NCBI GenBank assembly: GCA_034005175.1
Contig: JAVEVF010000069.1
Location: 1-9,887 of the forward strand
Direction of reading: 5' to 3'
Source: JAVEVF01 sp034005175
GTDB lineage: Bacteria; Actinomycetota; Coriobacteriia; Anaerosomatales; SLCP01
Length of the DNA stretch: 9,887 nucleotides
Shown here: in pieces, positions 4,906 through 9,887 of the stretch
Position numbering within the stretch: the stretch's first letter is position 1
How the letters are laid out: each line of letters opens with the position of its first letter
Translations under genes and position numbers: made by a program
The notes under the pieces: model-generated
The model's input: only the letters and a program-made list of their open reading frames with translations
Told to the model about the DNA's origin: nothing
Database searches by the model: none

Positions 4906-6837
4906 TCAGAGCTTCTTCAGGCCTTCGATGATCTCAAGCACGAGCATCTTGTCGACCGCCTCGTCTCTACGCGGCCCGCGCGATGCGTCCTCGTCAGAAA
5001 CGCTATTGACCGTAACCTGTGGGCGTTCGGAACGCGCGCCAGTCAATGCGGTGAGTTCCTCGCTGACCTCGCTCGCAAGACCGGGCTCAAGGGGAATGTG
5101 CTCGACCTTGAATTCGCGGGCCCGCTCGGGCTCCGGTTCGGGTTCGGGTTCGGGCTCAGGCTCGGGTTCGGGTTCGGGCTCAGGCTCCGGTTCGGGTTCG
5201 GGCTCAGGTTCCCGCTCAGGCTCCGGTTCGGGTTCGGGTTCGGGTTCGGGCTCCTCCGCGACCTCCACGATCTCTACGATATCGGAGAGCCCCTCGAGCG
5301 AGATTGACATCTCATCTTCGAGGATCTCCTCGACGATGACAGAGTCCGAGGCTGGCTCCTCGGGCTCGATGAGCTCCTCCTCAAGCGCGTCGAGCAGGTC
5401 CTCGAGGCCAGACGGTGCTGCTTTCTCTTCGGGTTCCGGCTCCGCCTCCGGTTCGGGTTCGGACTCGACCGCGCCTTCGGGCAGCTCGCCCATGCCGAGC
5501 GCCATGAGGTTGCGCTCAAAGTCCGAGACCTCGGCGTCGTCCTCAGCCATCGCGGGGCCTTCTACCGATCGCTCAGCGGGCAGGTCCTCGGCGGCGGGCT
5601 CTGGAGCCACATGCTCATCGGCAGGCTCCTCGGCGAACTCCTCGAGAAGCTCGGCGGCTTGCTCCAACAGCGGCTCACTCGGCTCGAACTCCTCAATGAG
5701 ATCGGCAGCAAGCTCCTCGGGCGCCGGCGAGACGATCTTGACTTCAGGCACGTCAAGAACCGAGTCCAGCATATCGGTGAACGAGTTAGCGTCATCAGTT
5801 ATCTGCGGACCTTCGGGAGTGCTGATCAGAAACTCCGGCACCTCAGGCGCAGGCCGCACCGTGGAGGCCAGGGGCGGTTCGGGCGCGCGATAAGGCTCGG
5901 GCTCAGGCTCAGGCACCGGCTCAAGAGTCACGCCATCGGCCCCGGTGAACTCATACACGACCTCGAGGTCCGGCTCGACGCCGAGGTACTCAAGCTCGAC
6001 TTCGGCACCGGCCTCGCTCTCTGTCTCAACGGCCTCGTCTTCTGATTCATCGCCAAGGGCCAACCCCTCGCCTTCGATCTCGATGGCTTCGCTCTCGACG
6101 ACGTGCGGGCTTTCCAGCTCGGTCGCGAATTCAAGAAGTCCAGCCGAGTACAGTCCATAGAGCACACGTGCGACCTCGAAATCCGTGCGCCCCGTCGCAC
6201 GCGCCAGATCGGAGACCGAACGAGTCCCGTCAACGAGCAGAAGCAAACTCCACTCGATGGGCTTGAGCGAGATCTCGAAGGTGCCTTCGCCGGGCGCGGT
6301 AGCCATCTTGAAGATCACGTCCATGGACGGGACCTTCTTGCGAATGCGCGCCCACTCCTCGAGGCGGCGGCTGCCCTCCATTATCACGTTTTCTATGGAG
6401 ACCGTCAGCCCGATGTCCTCGTTGACAGCCTCAGGCAAAAGCTCGAAGTCAAACTCGCCGGACTCCCAGCGCATGAGGTCGAAGATCGTGTCTTGAATCT
6501 GCTCTTGCACGAACGCCTCGAGCACCGTCTCGGTGATGTAGCCCTCGTCAACCAGGACCTGGCCGAGGCGCCGTCCGTCTTCTGGTTCGTCGGCGCGGAT
6601 CTTCAGTGCCTTGTCGAGCGCGCTGCGGGTGATCTTGCCCGCAGCCACGAGACGCTCACCGAGCAGCTCACGATGCCAGTTGGATTGAGCGAAGAACACC
6701 TCGCCCTCTCGGAACCATACGCTTCCAGCATCCTCACCTGTTCCCGATATGCGCAGCACACCGGTCTTCCGGCTGAAGGTGATCAGTTGGAAGACGTCGG
6801 GAAGGCTGAAATCTCTCAGGCTGCCTCGTAGAGCCAT
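4906..6837 (-). CDS. DUF4388 protein with long acidic Glu-Pro repeat region
   Basis: A 643-aa predicted cytoplasmic protein without signal peptide or membrane segment. Residues 1 to about 165 match the DUF4388 (PatA N-terminal-like) pattern: the start MALRGSLRDFSLPDVFQLI, then KTGVLRI, GEVFFAQ, and the LM-R-W-E-S-G-E-F-D-F block. It carries two MshEN-like repeats, L58-L-G (degenerate) and R90-L-G, the second ending in Q. Residues about 185-245 look like a small winged-helix domain (IEWSLLLLVDGTRSVSDLA, VARVLYGLYSAGLLEF). From about 245 the chain is acidic and probably disordered, with a Glu-Pro tract at 529-571. A conserved-looking amphipathic tail closes it (DKMLVLEIIEGLKKL). DUF4388 proteins occur with roadblock/GTPase and response-regulator systems. 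Here it sits between the roadblock and GTPase genes (16 nt before the GTPase), so it is likely a scaffold or sensor of that module. The Shine-Dalgarno is weak; the start rests on the conserved N-terminus. Confidence 0.85.
   Translation of the reverse strand: MALRGSLRDFSLPDVFQLITFSRKTGVLRISGTGEDAGSVWFREGEVFFAQSNWHRELLGERLVAAGKITRSALDKALKIRADEPEDGRRLGQVLVDEGYITETVLEAFVQEQIQDTIFDLMRWESGEFDFELLPEAVNEDIGLTVSIENVIMEGSRRLEEWARIRKKVPSMDVIFKMATAPGEGTFEISLKPIEWSLLLLVDGTRSVSDLARATGRTDFEVARVLYGLYSAGLLEFATELESPHVVESEAIEIEGEGLALGDESEDEAVETESEAGAEVELEYLGVEPDLEVVYEFTGADGVTLEPVPEPEPEPYRAPEPPLASTVRPAPEVPEFLISTPEGPQITDDANSFTDMLDSVLDVPEVKIVSPAPEELAADLIEEFEPSEPLLEQAAELLEEFAEEPADEHVAPEPAAEDLPAERSVEGPAMAEDDAEVSDFERNLMALGMGELPEGAVESEPEPEAEPEPEEKAAPSGLEDLLDALEEELIEPEEPASDSVIVEEILEDEMSISLEGLSDIVEIVEVAEEPEPEPEPEPEPEREPEPEPEPEPEPEPEPEPEPEPEPEPEPERAREFKVEHIPLEPGLASEVSEELTALTGARSERPQVTVNSVSDEDASRGPRRDEAVDKMLVLEIIEGLKKL
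5125..5253 (-). repeat. Hexanucleotide-type (Glu-Pro) repeat tract
   Basis: There are 43 codons of strictly alternating Glu with Pro/Arg: six EP pairs, ER, fourteen EP pairs, then the Glu of a second ER. On the plus strand it appears as variants of a 6-base unit (GGTTCG, GGCTCA, GGCTCC). Synonymous third-base variation breaks perfect identity, so the tract is old enough to have diverged or is held by protein-level selection. Shorter EP runs lie near 5437-5462 and 5893-5925. The tract encodes a stiff, strongly acidic spacer and is a candidate for length variation by slippage or recombination. Confidence 0.9.
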
Positions 6838-6858
6838 CTGGCGGATCGCGCCCTTTCT

Positions 6859-6875
6859 GGCCGCAAGCGGCGGCC
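6859..6875 (-). other. Intergenic GC hairpin between roadblock and DUF4388 genes
   Basis: A perfect GGCCGC/GCGGCC stem with a 5-nt loop lies in the 53-bp gap, 15 nt after the roadblock stop. The following minus-strand bases (agaaaggg) contain no T-run, so termination is unlikely. It may be an mRNA processing or translation-setting element within one operon. The AAAGGG that could serve as ribosome binding site of the next gene starts two bases after the stem and is about 15 nt from its ATG, which is long. Confidence 0.3.
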
Positions 6876-6890
6876 TTCACATCCGAAGAT

Positions 6891-7481
6891 CTAACTAAGT
6901 ACCTCAGCGATGGTATCGGCAGCAGCACGCATGTCGTATAGCACCAGGCCGAGTTTCGCTCCACGGTTGGCAAGCACCGTGAGCACCGCCCGATCACCAG
7001 CCGAGACAAGCACCACATACCCCTGCTCAGCCTCGATGAACACCTGCGTGAGCTTGCCGCGTCCCAACTCCGCAGCTGCGCGTTCCCCTAAAGCGAGGAT
7101 AGCTGCTGACATCGCACCCACGCGGTCTTCTTGCATGCCCGCGGGCAGCGCCGAAGCGATCATGAAGCCGTCGAGGCTCACAAGCGCTGAGGCCTCGATG
7201 TCCGAAGAGTCACGCATGAGCTTCTCAAGCGCCACCGACAAGCGCGCCTCGCGGCTACCGGCGAGCGGTGTTGCAGACGACGGTGCAGTTGGCGCGGATG
7301 CGGGCGGTTGTGCTACCGGCGCCGAGGTGGCCGCTGCCGGCTGTGGCGCGCTTGTAGGTTCGGGATTCGTTGGCACGACTTCAGTCACGGCTGGGATGAT
7401 GACAGGCGCTGGACCGTGACCCTCGTCGGGTACCTCGTCTTCTATGTCGCCGGTGAGATACCGGTCAATCCCTTCACTCAT
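6891..7481 (-). CDS. Roadblock/LC7 domain protein (MglB-like)
   Basis: Roadblock/LC7 proteins dimerise and act as GAPs, regulators or scaffolds for Ras-like GTPases (MglB with MglA; the roadblock member of actinobacterial conservons). From the ATG at 7481 the product is 196 aa. It has a short acidic N-terminus (SEGIDRYLTGDIEDEVP), a Pro/Ala-rich low-complexity linker (about 25-75), and a roadblock domain (about 80-195). Typical segments of that domain are DSSDIEASALVSLDGFMIAS, the helix GAMSAAILALGERAAAELG, the strand QVFIEAEQGYVVLVSAG, and VLTVLANRGAKLGLVLYDMR. The start was chosen because the upstream GTG (7491-7493) lies inside the Shine-Dalgarno. It stands first in a run of DUF4388, GTPase and TM-protein genes, so its probable partner is the GTPase two genes downstream. 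The linker suggests a tethered extra interaction segment. The family call is firm; GAP activity is inference. Confidence 0.88.
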   Translation of the reverse strand: MSEGIDRYLTGDIEDEVPDEGHGPAPVIIPAVTEVVPTNPEPTSAPQPAAATSAPVAQPPASAPTAPSSATPLAGSREARLSVALEKLMRDSSDIEASALVSLDGFMIASALPAGMQEDRVGAMSAAILALGERAAAELGRGKLTQVFIEAEQGYVVLVSAGDRAVLTVLANRGAKLGLVLYDMRAAADTIAEVLS

Positions 7482-7490
7482 CGCGGATTC

Positions 7491-7498
7491 CACCTCCC
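7491..7498 (-). promoter_or_regulatory. Ribosome binding site deciding the roadblock gene start
   Basis: The minus strand reads GGGAGGTG, 9 nt before ATG 7479-7481. An in-frame GTG at 7491-7493 is part of this Shine-Dalgarno sequence itself, so it is unlikely to be the start. This favours the ATG four codons downstream. Confidence 0.7.
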
Positions 7499-7582
7499 TA
7501 CCTCGGCCTACTCCCCTGTTGACGTGGGCGTCTGCCTATCGTGACGCTTCACGGCCAATCATACTAGTCTCTCAAGTAACCG

Positions 7583-7601
7583 CTGCCGCGACAACCGGCA
7601 G
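7583..7601 (-). other. Hairpin downstream of pilB copy 1
   Basis: A perfect 6-bp inverted repeat CTGCCG/CGGCAG with a 7-nt loop starts 24 nt after the pilB1 stop. No T-run follows on the minus strand (the next bases are cggttacttg), so it is not a canonical terminator. It could slow transcription or protect the 3' end of an aroE-pilB message. The rest of the 144-bp spacer (7482-7625) has only a weak possible -10 (TATGAT, minus strand, 7558-7563) without a convincing -35. Confidence 0.3.
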
Positions 7602-7625
7602 AACGCCATGTAACCATAGTGTCAC

Positions 7626-9308
7626 CTAGACGATGACGCGCATAATCTCCTCTATCGAGGTGAGTCCCATGCGCACCTTCTCAAAGCCGTCGTCTCTGAG
7701 TGTCTTCATTCCCTCGGCGATGGCCTGGGCTTTGAGATCGTCTGTCGAAGCATGCTCCACCGTCATGCGTTCGAGCGCCTCAGACATGCTGAAGACCTCA
7801 TGAATACCCATACGTCCGCGATAGCCGATGAAGTTGCACCTCCGACAACCCACCGCGCGAAAGAGCTTGGGCGGGTTGCCTGGCTCAAACGGAAAGCCCG
7901 CCCTGGTGAGCGCGGCCTCATCCGGCGTGTACTCCTCTTTGCAGTCCGGACACAGCCGCCGCGCCAGGCGTTGCGCGAGCACGCATGTAATCGCCGAGGC
8001 GGTGAGAAAGGGTTCGATTCCCATCTCAGTCAGCCGCGTGATGGCAGAGGGGGCATCGTTGGTGTGCAGCGTCGATAGAACGAGGTGCCCGGTGAGTGCC
8101 GCTTCGATGGCAATCAAAGCGGTCTCAGCATCACGAATCTCACCGATCATCACAGTGTCGGGGTCCTGGCGCAGAATGGACCGCAACGCTGCGGCAAAGG
8201 TAAGCCCCGCCCTCTCATGCACCTGGACTTGCGAGAGCCCTGCCAGACGATACTCGACGGGATCTTCGACGGTGATGAGGTTCGTACGCACGTCATTTGT
8301 GCGGTTGATGGCAGCATAAAGCGTCGTCGATTTGCCGGAACCCGTGGGTCCGGTGACGAGTATGGCACCATACGGCAGCGCAAGCGCTTCGAGTAGCCGC
8401 TCCAGCGGCTGCTCGAGGAATCCGAGGTCTTCAAGGGACATCATGATGGAGTCTTTGCGCAGCAAACGCATGACGGCGAGCTCCCCGTGCACGAGCGGCA
8501 GGACCGCCACGCGGAAGTCCACTGCTTTGCCATCAAGCACCACGCCGAACCTACCGTCCTGTGGGAGGCGTTTCTCGGCGATGTCCATGCCCGAGGAGAT
8601 CTTGATGCGGCTGATCAGCTGGCGCTGCATCTTCTTGGGACTGCGGAAGACCTCCTGGCACACGCCGTCCACCCGAAAGCGCACCCGCAGCTCACTCTCG
8701 TGGGGTTCAACATAGATGTCGCTTGCATCCTGTCGGATTCCCTCGGTGACGATGAGGTTCATGAGCTTGGCGACCGGTGCGCTATCATCTTCGAGATCTT
8801 CCTCGGCACTTTCCTCCGTACTGGTGACGGAGTCTTCGAGGTCGCCCACCAAGCTATCCACACTTGCGTGAGAGGCAGCGAACCGGTCGATGGCCTGTGT
8901 CAGCTCGCTTTCTGCTGCAACCACCGGACGAATCTCGTGACCGGTGACGATGCGCAGGTCATCGATGGCGATGAGGTTAGCGGGATCAGACATCGCGACG
9001 ACAAGCTCGCCATTATCGACCTTCACTGGCATGACACGGTGGCGTCGCGCCATCTCAGGAGGCAGGTTGGCGGCAGCGTTGGGGTCGATCTCGTACCCCA
9101 TCAAATCGACGACTTCTAGCCCCATCGCGTCGGCGATCGCATGCGAGATGGCAGTCTCCGATGTGTAACCGAGTTCTTCGAGCGTCGCAGTGAGCGTCTT
9201 CTTGGCGCCCACCGACGCCATCGCTTCTTTGAGTTGCTCGGCCGTGATGAGGCCTGCATCCGTGAGGATTCTCCCGAGACGACGCGAGCTCGCTACTGCT
9301 GCGCTCAT
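7626..9308 (-). CDS. pilB: Type IV pilus assembly ATPase PilB/GspE, copy 1
   Basis: This is a hexameric cytoplasmic ATPase of the PilB/GspE family that drives pilin polymerisation through PilC. The 560 aa are normal for the family. An MshEN-type N-domain (about 1-145) is followed by an acidic linker (about 155-180) and the motor. Motor motifs are the Walker A GPTGSGKST (320-328), Asp box VEDPVEY (347-353), Walker B around MIGEIRD, and His box STLHTND (412-418). The zinc-binding cysteines are complete: C453-x2-C456 and C488-x2-C491. In the N-domain the first RLG motif (R10-L-G) is present, but the second is replaced by TLT (38-40), unlike the other PilB in this window. The ATG overlaps the aroE stop, and GGGAG lies 10 nt upstream. 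The C-terminus (SIEEIMRVIV) closely matches that of the second copy. PilB is favoured over GspE because pilC and a prepilin are nearby; PilT is excluded by the N-domain and the cysteine module. Confidence 0.93.
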   Translation of the reverse strand: MSAAVASSRRLGRILTDAGLITAEQLKEAMASVGAKKTLTATLEELGYTSETAISHAIADAMGLEVVDLMGYEIDPNAAANLPPEMARRHRVMPVKVDNGELVVAMSDPANLIAIDDLRIVTGHEIRPVVAAESELTQAIDRFAASHASVDSLVGDLEDSVTSTEESAEEDLEDDSAPVAKLMNLIVTEGIRQDASDIYVEPHESELRVRFRVDGVCQEVFRSPKKMQRQLISRIKISSGMDIAEKRLPQDGRFGVVLDGKAVDFRVAVLPLVHGELAVMRLLRKDSIMMSLEDLGFLEQPLERLLEALALPYGAILVTGPTGSGKSTTLYAAINRTNDVRTNLITVEDPVEYRLAGLSQVQVHERAGLTFAAALRSILRQDPDTVMIGEIRDAETALIAIEAALTGHLVLSTLHTNDAPSAITRLTEMGIEPFLTASAITCVLAQRLARRLCPDCKEEYTPDEAALTRAGFPFEPGNPPKLFRAVGCRRCNFIGYRGRMGIHEVFSMSEALERMTVEHASTDDLKAQAIAEGMKTLRDDGFEKVRMGLTSIEEIMRVIV

Positions 9309-9887
9309 GCGCGGTCATCTCCCACCGGTACAAGCGAGCGCAGCGCATCTTCGGCTGCGCGGCGCATCACGTCTCGTGGAGCGCTCCCGCAGCTCTCATC
9401 GCTCCACCAGATCTCCAGCGCCACCGCTCCCTGCTCGACGAGCATCCCCAGCCCGTCGAGCGCGGTGGCGCCCACCGAGCGCGCAGTCTGAACAAGCGGG
9501 GTGGGCTGAGCACGGTACACCATGTCCACCACCACCTGACCGCTGTGCAGCCATTCTGCCGGCACTGGGCTCTTGTCACCGGGATTCATCCCGAGTGGCG
9601 TCGCATTCACCACGAGGTCTGCCTCTCTCACGATCTCACCGCAATCATCGCCCATCTCGGCGGACTCAAGGACCGTCTCGCGAGCGAACGATTGGACGCG
9701 TTCTATGAGTTCTTCGGCTGGCTCGACGGAGCGGTTGAGCATGACGATGTGTTCTGCTTTGCCCAAAGCGAACGATACCAGCGCCGCAGAGGCCGCCCCG
9801 CCCGCTCCCACGATCGCAATGGAGCGACCCGCCGGGTCGAATCCTGCCTCGGCGGCTAGGGAATCCACTATGCCGCGCCCATCGGTG
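9305..9887 (-). CDS. aroE: Shikimate dehydrogenase (3' part, N-terminus beyond window)
   Basis: AroE reduces 3-dehydroshikimate to shikimate with NADPH in the cytoplasmic shikimate pathway. The visible part begins with T-D-G-R-G, which matches the family's N-T-D-G shikimate-binding segment. It then has the Rossmann glycine loop GAGGAA, the N-R-S cofactor-specificity segment (LNRSVEPA), the NATPLGM motif, DMVY, and the C-terminal GLGMLVEQGA block, all in the family order. About 194 residues are seen of a protein that is usually about 270-290 aa, so roughly the first 80-90 residues lie beyond the right edge. A GTG at 9866-9868 could be mistaken for a start, but homology continues upstream of it, so the gene is cut by the window and not truncated. 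The TGA stop overlaps the ATG of the following pilB (ATGA), implying one transcript and translational coupling. From memory, aroE lies beside mltG/ruvX and pilus or prepilin-peptidase genes in many Actinobacteria. Confidence 0.95.
   Translation of the reverse strand, partial: TDGRGIVDSLAAEAGFDPAGRSIAIVGAGGAASAALVSFALGKAEHIVMLNRSVEPAEELIERVQSFARETVLESAEMGDDCGEIVREADLVVNATPLGMNPGDKSPVPAEWLHSGQVVVDMVYRAQPTPLVQTARSVGATALDGLGMLVEQGAVALEIWWSDESCGSAPRDVMRRAAEDALRSLVPVGDDRA

Noticed and set aside
4895..5893. 332-codon plus-strand reading frame rich in Gly-Ser
   Set aside because: It is the antisense of the Glu-Pro tract and the acidic region: GAG/GAA and CCN codons read backwards give Ser and Gly. 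It has no homology and no sensible ribosome binding site, and a well-supported gene lies opposite.
4906..6837. CRISPR or mobile-element origin of the repeats
   Set aside because: The repeat units are contiguous 6-base codon pairs in frame, with no spacers and no flanking inverted repeats.
6906..6935. GCCGATA on the minus strand inside the roadblock gene as another sigma-28 promoter
   Set aside because: No TAAA lies 15-16 nt upstream, and the sequence is explained by conserved roadblock codons.
7482..7625. Sigma-28-like promoter before the roadblock gene
   Set aside because: The best match (TTGA-N16-GCCGTGAA) has too many mismatches to support.

Overview
The window is one compact type IV pilus (T4P) locus, with every supported gene on the minus strand. 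Transcription therefore runs from high to low coordinates. The high-GC codon use, frequent GTG starts, the aroE-pilus gene adjacency, the roadblock/small-GTPase pair and the sigma-28/WhiG-like promoters suggest a high-GC Gram-positive, most likely an actinobacterial lineage such as Coriobacteriia/OPB41-type bacteria. That placement is inference from gene style, not from a marker gene.

Layout in transcription order: the 3' part of aroE (runs off the right edge); a first PilB/GspE ATPase overlapping aroE by ATGA; a 144-bp spacer; a roadblock/LC7 protein with a Pro/Ala-rich N-terminus; a 643-aa DUF4388 protein with a long acidic Glu-Pro repeat region; a small Ras-like GTPase; a 192-aa single-TM, proline-rich protein of unknown function; a 209-bp structured intergenic region with a possible sigma-28-like promoter; a second PilB/GspE ATPase; PilC; a 121-bp spacer with an excellent sigma-28-type promoter; a small type IV prepilin; and a Rho-independent terminator. 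A further sigma-28-like promoter at the left edge points to another leftward gene outside the window.

How the genes may work together: PilB ATPases and the PilC platform assemble the prepilin after a prepilin peptidase (not in the window) has cleaved it. The roadblock protein and GTPase resemble MglB/MglA-type or conservon-type switch pairs. With the DUF4388 protein they form a plausible cytoplasmic control module between the two PilB genes. RLG-type motifs like those of the c-di-GMP-binding MshEN domain recur in both PilBs and in the DUF4388 protein. That suggests, but does not prove, a shared second-messenger input.

The most striking observations are three. First, the prepilin gene has an in-frame TAA (291-293) followed by 30 more codons of perfectly pilin-like sequence, including a Cys pair, which end at TAG just before the terminator. 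Second, there is a near-perfect TAAA-N15-GCCGATAA promoter at the pilin gene, with related elements upstream of pilB2 and of the next gene. Third, the two PilB paralogues differ in their c-di-GMP-type motifs and zinc-binding cysteines. No PilT, PilM/N/O/Q homologue or prepilin peptidase lies in the window.
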